Below are positions 1-7,592 of a stretch of DNA of 64,000 nt, piece by piece. How positions within the stretch are numbered: position 1 is the stretch's first letter; each line of letters opens with the position of its first letter. The notes under the pieces are model-generated. The model saw only the letters and a program-made list of their open reading frames with translations. It had not been told where the DNA came from and searched no databases. Position numbers and translations under genes: made by a program. Source of the DNA: Rufibacter sp. XAAS-G3-1 (GTDB lineage Bacteria > Bacteroidota > Bacteroidia > Cytophagales > Hymenobacteraceae); NCBI RefSeq assembly GCF_013623775.1, contig NZ_JABFAM010000004.1:186001-250000 (forward strand), given 5' to 3'.

Positions 1-1334
1 CCGCCTTTGGCGTAGGAGTGGCTGTCAAACATATCTTCCTTGTCCAGATAATGGTACCTAATGAGCGGCTCTTGCTTGGTTCTGGCTTCGCCCAGATATT
101 CCAGCAAAGCAGATTGGTGCGTCAATGCAGCTTCATCGGGCCCATACCGGTGCTCGGCCCACAGGTATTCAGAATAATCGGCAAAAGACTCATTTAACGG
201 TAGATTCGCCCAAGACTCGGTGGTGACCAGATCGCCAAACCATTGATGAAAGAGCTCATGCGCAATGATGTGATCCCAGTTCTTGTCCAGCAGTTCGCGG
301 CGGTCTTGGTGCAAAGACTCCATAAACGTAGAGGCGGTGGTGTTCTCCATGGCCCCAGAGACAAAGTTCCTGACCACCACTTGCGCATATTTATCCCAGG
401 GAAAGGCCACGCCTAGTTTCTGGGAGAAAAATTCCAGCATGGCAGGCGTTCTGCCGAAGGTGGCCTTGGCGGTGGCGGCGTATTCCGGCTCTACCCAGTA
501 ACTCACCTCCATATTGCGCCACTTGTCTTTGACCACCGCATACTCCCCAATGGCCATCATCACCAAATAAGGGGCGTGCGGTTTGGTCATTCGCCAGTGA
601 TCCGTTTTCAGGCCGTTTTTCAGATTTCTGGACGAAACCAGCACCCCGTTTGACAGCGTTTTGAAACGGCTTTCCACGGTGATAAAAAGATCCTGGGTCA
701 TGCGCTCATTGGGCTTGTCAATGGTGGGGAACCAGGCCGAACTTGCCTCGGTCTCGCCCTGCGTCCAGATTTGCTGGGGCACGCCCTCCTCCGTTCCTAG
801 CGGATTGATAAAGTACAGGCCTTTGTCTGCCTGAATAGCGGCGCTGCCTTTGGCTTGCAGCTCATTGGGTTTGGCCGTGTAGGAGATGAGCAGTTGCAGG
901 GTGTCTGTTCGGGTATAGGCTTTATCTAGCCGCAGCGTTAGTGTTTGCTGGTCATAGTCATAGGTCAAAGGCACCTCCTGTTTCCCTTTGAGCAGCATTA
1001 CTTTGTGCACGTCAAACCCTTTGGCATCTAACACCACCTGGTTTTGCGGATAGAAATACGGCTTTAGGGTAAGCGTGGCTTCCCCTAACAAATGCTGCTT
1101 CGCCCAGTCAAACCGTACGTTCAGTTTGGTGTGCAACAGGTCTATCAGGCGCTCGGCGGCTGGCTGGTAAGGCCCCTTGCTGGTCACCGGAACCAGCTCT
1201 GTGACGGTTGTATCTAGGGCAGAACTGACTTCTTCTGAGGCCACCACGGGGGCAACCGGCTGCTTTACGGCGCACCCAGTAACAGTACCGCATAACAGAA
1301 AGAACAAGAAGCCACGGGAAACAATGTGATTCAT
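1..1334 (-). CDS. M1 family aminopeptidase lipoprotein, C-terminus cut by window edge
   Basis: Zinc metallopeptidase of the M1 (gluzincin) family, probably removing N-terminal residues from peptides at the cell envelope. The start ATG at 1334 begins a lipoprotein signal peptide with Cys at about residue 21 (TVTGC). Family motifs are visible: GAMEN, then the zinc site HELFH encoded by the complement of 246-260, followed by QWFGDLVT, and the second glutamate ligand in NESFADY. The frame runs off the left end of the window, so the C-terminal helical region is missing. No close partner gene is seen; the next gene diverges. Confident family call, substrate unknown. Confidence 0.88.
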   Translation of the reverse strand, partial: MNHIVSRGFLFFLLCGTVTGCAVKQPVAPVVASEEVSSALDTTVTELVPVTSKGPYQPAAERLIDLLHTKLNVRFDWAKQHLLGEATLTLKPYFYPQNQVVLDAKGFDVHKVMLLKGKQEVPLTYDYDQQTLTLRLDKAYTRTDTLQLLISYTAKPNELQAKGSAAIQADKGLYFINPLGTEEGVPQQIWTQGETEASSAWFPTIDKPNERMTQDLFITVESRFKTLSNGVLVSSRNLKNGLKTDHWRMTKPHAPYLVMMAIGEYAVVKDKWRNMEVSYWVEPEYAATAKATFGRTPAMLEFFSQKLGVAFPWDKYAQVVVRNFVSGAMENTTASTFMESLHQDRRELLDKNWDHIIAHELFHQWFGDLVTTESWANLPLNESFADYSEYLWAEHRYGPDEAALTHQSALLEYLGEARTKQEPLIRYHYLDKEDMFDSHSYAKG

Positions 1335-1415
1335 GTAATGATTTATTAACTTTGGGAACTCAAGTTGTGAATTTATTTCACATGTACGGTACTTACTGCT
1401 TCTAACCCTGCCCAC

Positions 1416-1910
1416 ATGCTACAGGTAAAATCGGCCACTTCCACCTGGCAAGTAGTCCTGGAGAAAAACCAGATTCTTCTCAACGATGCTCCTTTTACCT
1501 GGGATTTGCTTCCCCTCAGTCCTACTTCCTTCCATATCATAAAAGACGGCCGTTCCTATACCGCCGAGTTGCTGGAAACTGACCCAGAGACCAAAACCTT
1601 CCAGATCAAGATAAACGGCAATGTGCATACGTTGCAGGTGCAGGACAGGATGGATTTGCTTCTGGAGAGTTTGGGCATGGGCCAGGCACTAGCGCAGAAG
1701 ATAAACGATATCAAAGCGCCCATGCCCGGCCTTATTCTGGATATTAAGGTTGAACCCGGCCAGGAAGTAAAGAAAGGCGACCCCATTCTTATTCTGGAGG
1801 CCATGAAAATGGAGAACATCATCAAGTCTCCCGGCGACGGCGTAGTTTCTGCGGTAAAGGTAAATGTGAAGCAGAACGTAGAGAAAAACCAAGTATTGAT
1901 CGTGTTTTAA
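1416..1910 (+). CDS. Biotin carboxyl carrier-type protein (biotinyl domain)
   Basis: 164-residue carrier protein. The C-terminal ~70 residues form a biotinyl/lipoyl domain with the biotinylation motif EAMKMEN; the Lys of AMKM is the attachment site. The preceding APMPGLI is typical of biotin carriers of acyl-CoA carboxylases and decarboxylases. The N-terminal ~90 residues are a variable region seen in the small BCCP-like subunits of Bacteroidota propionyl/methylmalonyl-CoA carboxylase systems. The carboxylase subunits are not adjacent: upstream is the divergent peptidase and downstream is pyrH. Which carboxylase it serves cannot be told here. Confidence 0.85.
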   Translation: MLQVKSATSTWQVVLEKNQILLNDAPFTWDLLPLSPTSFHIIKDGRSYTAELLETDPETKTFQIKINGNVHTLQVQDRMDLLLESLGMGQALAQKINDIKAPMPGLILDIKVEPGQEVKKGDPILILEAMKMENIIKSPGDGVVSAVKVNVKQNVEKNQVLIVF

Positions 1911-1918
1911 ATGAATGC

Positions 1919-1956
1919 CGTTTAGGGCCTGTTTTCTGTAAAACAGGCCCTAAACG
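1919..1956. repeat. P38 palindromic repeat, perfect copy
   Basis: 38-bp palindrome starting 8 bases after the biotin carrier stop. The two 17-bp arms (CGTTTAGGGCCTGTTTT and its complement) match perfectly around CTGT. It could act as a transcription terminator or a 3'-end stabilising hairpin. Confidence 0.9.
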
Positions 1957-1997
1957 CGTATAGCCAAATGTCACTAACTATTACTATCTAAATAAGC

Positions 1998-2705
1998 ATG
2001 CGATTCAAAAGAATTCTATTGAAGCTCAGCGGAGAGTCCCTTATGGGCGAACAGCAGTATGGGATTGATACCAAGATGCTGGTGCAATACGCCCAGGAAA
2101 TCAAATCTGCCGTTGACATGGGGGCCGAGGTGGCCGTGGTCATTGGCGGCGGCAACATTTTCAGGGGCGTGCAGGCCGAGGCGGTAGGATTAGACCGTGT
2201 GCAGGGTGACTACATGGGCATGCTGGCCACCGTCATCAACAGCATGGCCTTGCAGAGCGCGCTGGAAAAAGTGGGCGTGTTCACCCGGCTTTTGTCCGGC
2301 ATCAACATCCAACAAGTATGCGAGCCGTATATCCGCCGGAGGGCGATGCGCCACCTGGAAAAAGGCCGCGTGGTCATCTTCGGGGCCGGTACCGGTAACC
2401 CGTATTTCACCACCGATTCTGCCGCCAGTTTACGTGCCATTGAGATTGAGGCCGATGTGGTGCTAAAAGGAACCCGCGTGGACGGCATCTATACCGCCGA
2501 CCCGGAGAAAGACCCCTCCGCCACCCGCTACACTGACATTACCTTTGAAGAAGTGTTTGAAAAAGGCCTGAACGTGATGGACATGACCGCCTTTACCCTC
2601 TGCAAAGAAAACAACTTACCCATTGTAGTGTTTGACATTAACAAGCGCGGCAACCTGGCCAGGCTAATTGACGGCGAGCGAGTAGGAACCCTGGTTTCTA
2701 TGTAA
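1998..2705 (+). CDS. pyrH: UMP kinase
   Basis: Phosphorylates UMP to UDP in pyrimidine nucleotide synthesis; a cytoplasmic hexamer of the amino acid kinase fold. The 235-residue length is normal for bacterial PyrH. Visible signatures are the N-terminal [11 protein letters not shown], the glycine-rich [11 protein letters not shown], and near the end [11 protein letters not shown] and [11 protein letters not shown]. The next gene is frr, and pyrH-frr is a very common bacterial pairing that supports both calls. The gap to frr is about 115 bp, and the pair is probably co-transcribed. Confidence 0.97.
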   Translation: MRFKRILLKLSGESLMGEQQYGIDTKMLVQYAQEIKSAVDMGAEVAVVIGGGNIFRGVQAEAVGLDRVQGDYMGMLATVINSMALQSALEKVGVFTRLLSGINIQQVCEPYIRRRAMRHLEKGRVVIFGAGTGNPYFTTDSAASLRAIEIEADVVLKGTRVDGIYTADPEKDPSATRYTDITFEEVFEKGLNVMDMTAFTLCKENNLPIVVFDINKRGNLARLIDGERVGTLVSM

Positions 2706-2821
2706 TTTAAAAGTGTCTGCTGCCCACAGTGGATTTTACGGAATAAAATCAGAAATTTGTGCCGCCTTTGGCTTTTGCTACGGCCGTACCATGTAGTCAT
2801 CTTTCTAAATCAGAAATCCCA

Positions 2822-3385
2822 ATGACCGAAGAAATTAATTTTTATTTGAGCGAAGCCGAGGAATCTATGCAGAAATCGGTGCAGCACACGAGTGTAGAAT
2901 TGACCAAAATCAGAGCCGGCAAAGCCTCACCGTCTATGGTAGAAGACCTGCGCGTAGACTACTACGGCACGCCTACTCCCATCTCGCAGGTAGCCAACGT
3001 CATGACCCCAGACGCCCGCACGCTTATGATCAAGCCCTGGGAGAAAAACATGGTAGCCGAAATTGGCAAAGCGATCAAAAACAGCGACCTGGGCCTGAAC
3101 CCCATGGTGGAAGCCGACGGAATCCGGTTGAACATTCCGGCCCTCACCGAAGAGCGCCGCCGGGATCTGGTGAAACAAGCCAAAAACGAAACCGAGAGCG
3201 GCAAAATCAGAGTGCGCAACATCCGCAAAGACGTAAATGACTCTTTGCGGAAACTGCAAAAGGAAGGTACTTCTGAAGACGCGGTGAAAGATGCCGAGGC
3301 CAAAGTGCAGAAACTGACAGATGCCTACATTGTAAAGCTGGACGAGCTTCTCTCCAAGAAAGAGGCCGAAATCATGACCATCTAA
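2822..3385 (+). CDS. frr: Ribosome recycling factor
   Basis: Splits post-termination ribosomes together with EF-G. I place the start at ATG 2822 (MTEEINFYL). This gives 187 residues, matching the family length of about 185; an earlier in-frame start at 2759 would add 21 unlikely residues. RRF signatures seen are TKIRAGKASPSM, DYYGTPTPISQVANV, IRLNIPALTEERR and the C-terminal helix with VRNIRKDVND. It lies downstream of pyrH and is followed by a strong hairpin. Confidence 0.96.
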   Translation: MTEEINFYLSEAEESMQKSVQHTSVELTKIRAGKASPSMVEDLRVDYYGTPTPISQVANVMTPDARTLMIKPWEKNMVAEIGKAIKNSDLGLNPMVEADGIRLNIPALTEERRRDLVKQAKNETESGKIRVRNIRKDVNDSLRKLQKEGTSEDAVKDAEAKVQKLTDAYIVKLDELLSKKEAEIMTI

Positions 3386-3392
3386 AAAACAT

Positions 3393-3430
3393 CGTTTTCT
3401 GCCTGGTTTTAGGAAAACAGCATATAAACA
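3393..3430. repeat. P38 palindromic repeat, degenerate copy
   Basis: Degenerate 38-bp copy starting 8 bases after the frr stop. It overlaps the left arm of the large terminator palindrome at 3419-3474. Confidence 0.6.
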
Positions 3431-3474
3431 GAAGGCCCCGCACTTGCAAGTGCGGGGCCTTCTGTTTATATGCT
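3419..3474. terminator. 56-bp perfect palindrome after frr
   Basis: Two 28-bp arms match exactly with no loop. The GC-rich core GGCCCCGCACTTG is flanked by AT-rich ends. It lies 33 bases after frr and probably terminates the pyrH-frr transcript. From 3475 to 3743 I see no gene or clear signal. Confidence 0.75.
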
Positions 3475-3743
3475 ACTACCAATATAGAATGATTTATGCG
3501 CCTTTGCAGGAAATGATGGAGCGTGGAACCTACCCCTCCCAAGAGAGGAATTCCTCTGCTGGAGTTCTGCCATTACTTCAACTCCAATGCGAACATATCA
3601 GCCGATGATGGTATAATAGTGATTCATTTCTGCGCTTTCGAATCTACCTAAAGCTTGCTTCTCTTACAGAGAAAGGGGTAGAGATGGGTTTAAGAGCTTG
3701 TTTAGGATAAGTAGGCAGACAAAATTAGTTTGACTTATTGTTC

Positions 3744-3837
3744 TTGTCATCCTCCTGGAAGGATCTCGGTGGCGAACGGCAATTGCGCCCCATCAAAGCT
3801 ATTCTAGTTTGCCCACGAGATCCTTCCAGGAGGACAA
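3744..3837. mobile_element. GGATCT-MITE copy 1
   Basis: About 94 bp with imperfect terminal inverted repeats of ~31 bp (left end TTGTCATCCTCCTGGAAGGA, right end complementary) around GGCGAACGGCAATTGCG. It has no coding capacity. Related copies lie at 5092-5179, 9194-9332, 33034-33124 and 39742-39830. Confidence 0.7.
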
Positions 3838-3932
3838 CCAAAGAGTATAATGTAATGCTGTCTCGGTACTTAGTTCGCTTAAAGCGTAGAAATCAGGTAA
3901 TGTTGGTAGTGTGCTCCAGGAACAGACCGGGT

Positions 3933-4337
3933 TTAAGTGGGAGTAGCCGCCAACCATGCTGTGGCTTCCTCCACGCTATCAAACACCTCAATGCCCGTGG
4001 TGTCATACGTAAAGCGCAAAGATTTATCAGCAGACAAGCGGCTGAACATACTGGGAGAGTACACCCAAGCAAAAGAAGCCATACCGGCCTGACGCATTCT
4101 GGGAAACCAGTCCGTTCCCACCCACTCGGCCGCGCTAGACCAGATCCCCTCCACGTGGGTATTGTCATTGATCACTTTGAAGCACTCCAAGTGCCCCATC
4201 GTTTCCAGTATGCGCTCACACCCCTCCTGCACCGATTGTTTCGTCTGGAAACCGATCCAGTCTGCATGGATAAAATGCTGCTCCTGGTTGTATATGATAG
4301 AAATATAGGTGTCTTGAAATATAACTTCGGTACGCAT
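3933..4337 (-). CDS. Small conserved protein of unknown function, possibly SpoIIAA/STAS-like
   Basis: 134 residues with no signal peptide or membrane segment. The pattern is amphipathic: short beta strands (VIFQDTYISIIYN), a helix with CERILETM, then FKVINDN, a tryptophan-containing central part and the C-terminal DSVEEATAWL. This layout resembles the SpoIIAA-like/STAS fold proteins annotated as hypothetical in Cytophagales, where strand-helix repeats end in such a helix. I recognise no catalytic motif. An overlapping plus-strand frame across 3738-4445 runs through a MITE and is treated as a shadow. Confidence 0.6.
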   Translation of the reverse strand: MRTEVIFQDTYISIIYNQEQHFIHADWIGFQTKQSVQEGCERILETMGHLECFKVINDNTHVEGIWSSAAEWVGTDWFPRMRQAGMASFAWVYSPSMFSRLSADKSLRFTYDTTGIEVFDSVEEATAWLAATPT

Positions 4338-5091
4338 TGCCTCAAGAAAGTCCCTCTGTTGTGTCTGTCTGAAAAGATGGCAAATTACGTTTCAAACCCC
4401 ATCTTACCAAGCTTTTGCACAGTAATTATTGGATTATTCAAATAAAATCACTGTCCAAACTACTTATAAACGCATTCACTTGTAAAAGGTTATTACTATT
4501 TGCTGAAAGTGCCTTAAATACCAATATTTCAATAGACTTTAACAAAAACACCTTCCCAAGACCGAATCTCTTCCCCCTGAACAAAGGTTGATCCATAGGC
4601 CATAGAGCAAGAAAATATTTTCCCTTGAAAGGCAAACTCCAATGAAAAAAATAAGTTAGCGCGTTGTGGCGCAGTAGAACTAAGGAGCTGACGTTCCGCA
4701 AAACTGCCGGTGGTTCCCGCCGAGTCTGGAGCCTCGCTTCATCCCATGGCACGAGGCTTCAGTCTCGCGCCAGTTGGTTCTAAACCTGTGAAGGTCTTGA
4801 AGACCTCACAGGTTTCCGTATTTCAGGCCTGTTTTCCGCGGTGCCGCCCGCTCCAATTGACCTCGTAGTGCGCGCAGCTCCTACGAGCGTCTGCGCCAAG
4901 GCCGTTTTGGGCCTATTTTCCGCAAAACAGCCTCTAAACGCATCAGCGGGGCCCCCCTCTTCGCGGGAGAGGGACTGCTCAGTGGTGGGGGGATTTCTGT
5001 TTTCAGCCTTGCTTCTGAAAAACAGGCTGAAAACAGAATCCGTGACCGGAAACGCGAGTAAGCATTGGACAGAAATAACCATCCCTTCTCC

Positions 5092-5179
5092 TTGTCCTCT
5101 GGAAGGATCTCGGTGACGAACGGCAATGGCGTTTATCTACCGCTTTTCCAGTTCACCCACAAGATCCCTTTAGGAAAAC
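5092..5179. mobile_element. GGATCT-MITE copy 2
   Basis: 88-bp copy with the left end TTGTCCTCTGGAAGGATCTC, the internal CGGCAATGGCGTTTAT shared with the copy at 33034-33124, and the complementary right end CAAGATCCCTTTAGG. It has no reading frame of its own. Confidence 0.65.
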
Positions 5180-5203
5180 AAAAGATCAATATCATTTATC
5201 CTG

Positions 5204-5269
5204 CTACTTTAAACGGGCGTTTTGGGCTCACTTTCGTAAAAGTGAGCCCAAAACGCCCGTTTAAAGTAG
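5204..5269. repeat. 66-bp perfect palindrome containing a P38
   Basis: Arms of 31 bp match exactly around CGTA. The inner 38 bp (5218-5255) are a P38 copy whose GGCCTG/CAGGCC is replaced by GGCTCAC/GTGAGCC. It lies 67 bp beyond the nadD stop and could terminate from either side. Confidence 0.85.
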
Positions 5270-5336
5270 CCTCCCTACAGAAGGTTAATTGATTACGGTT
5301 GTGTGTGACGTTCCTGCGGAAGGATGAAGCTATTCT

Positions 5337-5915
5337 TTACTGATAAAGCTTCTTGGCCTGGATATACTCTGCTACGGGCTCTGACAAGAGGTAGCGGGTA
5401 GATTTGCCTTCTTTGAGGCATTTCCGGATAAAGGTGGCAGAGATGTCCAGTAAAGGAGCCGGAACCACTGTTATCTTGGGGTGTTCTTTTACCGCATCAG
5501 GAATCTTGCCGCTTCCCGGCCTGGGGTACACCAACACCTCGTATTGCTCCAAAATCTGCTCATAGTTCTTCCACTTCGGCAAAGTGGCCAGGTTGTCTTC
5601 GCCCATAATGAGCACGAACTGGTAGGTAGGATATCTTCCTGTTAGATAGGTAAGCGTATCTATGGTGTAGCTGGGCTTGGGCATCCTGAACTCAATGTCG
5701 GTGACGCCCAGGTCTGCGTTATCGGCGATGGCCAGCCGTACCATGTGCAGGCGGTCAAACTCGTGCAGCAGGCTGCTGCTGGGCTTGAACGGGTTCTGCG
5801 GACTCACCACCAACCAGACCGTGTCCAGGGTAGTGTTGGCGGCCATGTAGTTCGCCAGGATCAGGTGCCCTACGTGGATGGGGTTAAAGGATCCAAACAA
5901 CAATCCTACCCGCAT
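5337..5915 (-). CDS. nadD: Nicotinate-nucleotide adenylyltransferase
   Basis: Adenylates nicotinate mononucleotide to deamido-NAD in NAD synthesis. It is a 192-residue cytoplasmic protein of usual length. The nucleotidyltransferase signature GSFNPIHVGH lies at residues ~8-17. The second motif is present as ISATFIRKCL near the C-terminus, a variant of the ISSTxIR motif. The start ATG at 5915 lies 2 bases after the gmk stop, so it is translated from the same transcript as gmk. This group also includes the upstream sigma/anti-sigma pair. Confidence 0.96.
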   Translation of the reverse strand: MRVGLLFGSFNPIHVGHLILANYMAANTTLDTVWLVVSPQNPFKPSSSLLHEFDRLHMVRLAIADNADLGVTDIEFRMPKPSYTIDTLTYLTGRYPTYQFVLIMGEDNLATLPKWKNYEQILEQYEVLVYPRPGSGKIPDAVKEHPKITVVPAPLLDISATFIRKCLKEGKSTRYLLSEPVAEYIQAKKLYQ

Positions 5916-5917
5916 GG

Positions 5918-6502
5918 CTACACGATTGGTTCTTCCGGATGGATGAAGTTCCGCACCAGTTTCTCTGCCTGGGCGAAGGCCTCCTCCAGATTCTCGTTCA
6001 CAATCACTTCATCAAACTGATCTTCAAAGCTCAGCTCAAACTTAGCCTTGAACACCCGGCTGGAAATGCTGGAGGCAGAGTCTGTGTTACGGGCCACCAA
6101 GCGCTTGGAAAGTTCTTCAATGGAAGGGGGCTTCACAAAGACGGCCAAGGCGCGGGCTCCGTAGAAATGCTTCACGCTCAAGCCGCCTTTCACATCTACA
6201 TCCAGAATAGCGTGTTTGCCTTCGGCCCAGATGCGTTCTATCTCAGATTTGAGGGTACCGTAAAAGGCGCCTTCGTATACTTCTTCCCACTCCACAAACT
6301 CCTCGTTCACGATTTTCTCACGGAACGCGTCTGGCGTGATGAAATAATAGTCTTTGCCGTTCACCTCAGAGCGCCCCCGGCGGTCGCGGGTGCAGGCTGA
6401 AATAGAGAAACTTAGCTCTGGGAGAACGTTTACTAAATGACGGACAATTGTTGTTTTACCGGCCCCGGAGGGGGCCGAAAAGATGATGATTTTACCTTGC
6501 AT
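5918..6502 (-). CDS. gmk: Guanylate kinase
   Basis: Converts GMP to GDP. It is 194 residues long, with the P-loop APSGAGKTT at residues ~10-18 and the guanylate kinase signature region [17 protein letters not shown], which binds GMP. VDVKGG and the lid region with [11 protein letters not shown] follow. It sits between the putative anti-sigma gene (21-bp gap) and nadD (2-bp gap), so it is very likely in one minus-strand operon. Confidence 0.97.
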   Translation of the reverse strand: MQGKIIIFSAPSGAGKTTIVRHLVNVLPELSFSISACTRDRRGRSEVNGKDYYFITPDAFREKIVNEEFVEWEEVYEGAFYGTLKSEIERIWAEGKHAILDVDVKGGLSVKHFYGARALAVFVKPPSIEELSKRLVARNTDSASSISSRVFKAKFELSFEDQFDEVIVNENLEEAFAQAEKLVRNFIHPEEPIV

Positions 6503-6523
6503 CCGGGGTGGGAAAGCTTAAAA

Positions 6524-6817
6524 CTAAGCTAGTTGGTGGATTCTTGATTTGATGGTGTCTGCTAATGTGGCGGGGGCACCCGGGCGGCGCAATGACGCGT
6601 TCAGGAATTTCACAAATAGCTGTTGTTTGTCAATGCTTTCAAAACAGGGCGAACATTCGTCGGCCCGTTCGGCAAGAAAGGCTTCATCTTCGCTGGTGGC
6701 AACGCCTTCCAGCCATTTCTCAAACACGCCCTGTACCTTTTCGCAATCAGATTCACGGCTCTCCTCAGAGGCATTTGCCCCCATCAATTCATCAGTCATT
6801 GTAGTAGTCCCCATCAT
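6524..6817 (-). CDS. Putative anti-sigma factor (small, Cys-pair type)
   Basis: 97-residue acidic soluble protein directly behind an ECF sigma gene (11-bp gap), the usual place for an anti-sigma factor. It has one Cys in SDCEKVQG and the pair CSPC, spaced as in zinc-type anti-sigma (ZAS/RsrA-like) proteins. However, the usual His before the Cys pair is not in the exact HxxxCxxC arrangement (I see ERADECSPC), so zinc binding is uncertain. Start choice is also uncertain: MM at 6817/6814, or ATG 6799 (MTDELMG). Confidence 0.65.
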   Translation of the reverse strand: MMGTTTMTDELMGANASEESRESDCEKVQGVFEKWLEGVATSEDEAFLAERADECSPCFESIDKQQLFVKFLNASLRRPGAPATLADTIKSRIHQLA

Positions 6818-6828
6818 TTTAATTTCTT

Positions 6829-7425
6829 TTATCCATTATAACCCATTGACTTCGCATATTGCTCCAACTTCTCCTTGAGGAAATGCCGGGCCCGGTGCAG
6901 GCGGCTCCGTACCGTTCCTATGGGAATGTCCAGAATCTTGGCCATTTCCTCATAGGTGAACCCTTCCAAATCGCACAGGATGATCACGGTTCTGAAGTCT
7001 ACCGGCAATGAGTTGAGCGCTCCCGCCACCTCATCGCCAATCAGGTCCTGCACACTTTCCATGCGCAAGTCAGTAGTACCGCCAGAACTGTCGCCCTCTG
7101 CGTCCACGTCTTCAGAATTGTAGTAACCTTCCACCTCAGAGTAGTCTACTTTGGCAGGTTGTTTGCTCTTTTTCCGGAAGTCGTTTATGAACGAGTTCTT
7201 TAGGATGCGAAACAGCCAGGCTTTGGCATTAGTTCCGGGTTCAAAGTAATCGAAGAAGCGATACGCCTTGAGATAGGTCTCCTGTACCAAGTCATTGGCG
7301 TCATCTTCGTCCAGGGTTAGACGGAACGCGAAGTTGTAGAGAGGCGAGATAACTGGCATCAGTTCCGCCTCAAACCGGGCGTCTTTCTCCTCTTTCGTCA
7401 TGGAATTCGCTCTCTGTTCGCTCAT
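6829..7425 (-). CDS. ECF-type RNA polymerase sigma factor
   Basis: 198-residue sigma-70 family factor (start MSEQRANS, ATG at 7425). Region 2 is visible in YNFAFRLTLDEDDANDLVQE and KAYRFFDYF, with WLFRILKNSFIND for -10 recognition. After an acidic linker with DVDAEGDSS comes region 4, ending in YEEMAKILDIPIGTVRSRLH for -35 recognition. An in-frame ATG at 7476 is rejected because a TAnnTTTG promoter box lies at 7474-7481, which would leave no room for a leader. The downstream small Cys-pair protein probably controls its activity. Confidence 0.93.
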   Translation of the reverse strand: MSEQRANSMTKEEKDARFEAELMPVISPLYNFAFRLTLDEDDANDLVQETYLKAYRFFDYFEPGTNAKAWLFRILKNSFINDFRKKSKQPAKVDYSEVEGYYNSEDVDAEGDSSGGTTDLRMESVQDLIGDEVAGALNSLPVDFRTVIILCDLEGFTYEEMAKILDIPIGTVRSRLHRARHFLKEKLEQYAKSMGYNG

Positions 7426-7473
7426 TGGTCTTGATTTTGTACTTTTACACTTGGGGATAAAAATACCTATACG

Positions 7474-7481
7474 CAAATATA
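7474..7481 (-). promoter_or_regulatory. Bacteroidota -7 box for the sigma factor operon
   Basis: On the minus strand this reads TATATTTG, an exact TAnnTTTG match about 49 bp before the chosen sigma start. Confidence 0.5.
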
Positions 7482-7592
7482 GAAATTAAATATACATAGG
7501 TACATACGAATATTAGGGCATATGTTTACATTACCCAATCCAAAGCTTGTTATGAGGAATTTATCTCCCTCTCTTTTTTGTTTCTGCGCTGC

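Larger units (their letters stand above)
4446..5336. repeat. Intergenic repeat island without genes
   Basis: About 890 bp with no credible gene. Contents in order: the GGCGAG/CTGGAG block with its CACGAGGCTTCAGTCTCG partner (4707-4784); a CTCACAGG hairpin (4792-4815); half a P38 (4817-4840); a CTB block, CTCGTAG...CTACGAG (4860-4902); a P38 (4903-4940) followed by a GGGGCCCCCCTCTTCGCGGG tail; a long P38 variant (4992-5040); GGATCT-MITE copy 2 (5092-5179); and a 66-bp palindrome (5204-5269). The same blocks recur in other gaps of this window. Confidence 0.75.

Noticed and set aside
3738-4445. Long plus-strand open frame of 235 codons
   Set aside because: It runs through a MITE, lies antisense to the better minus-strand gene at 3933-4337, and its product is rich in Arg/Ser/Cys without domain-like pattern.
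4438-4752. Minus-strand frame of 104 codons at the edge of the first repeat island
   Set aside because: The sequence is a mixture of repeat-block translation (PWDEARLQTRREPP) and AT-rich DNA; no signal, start context or protein pattern.
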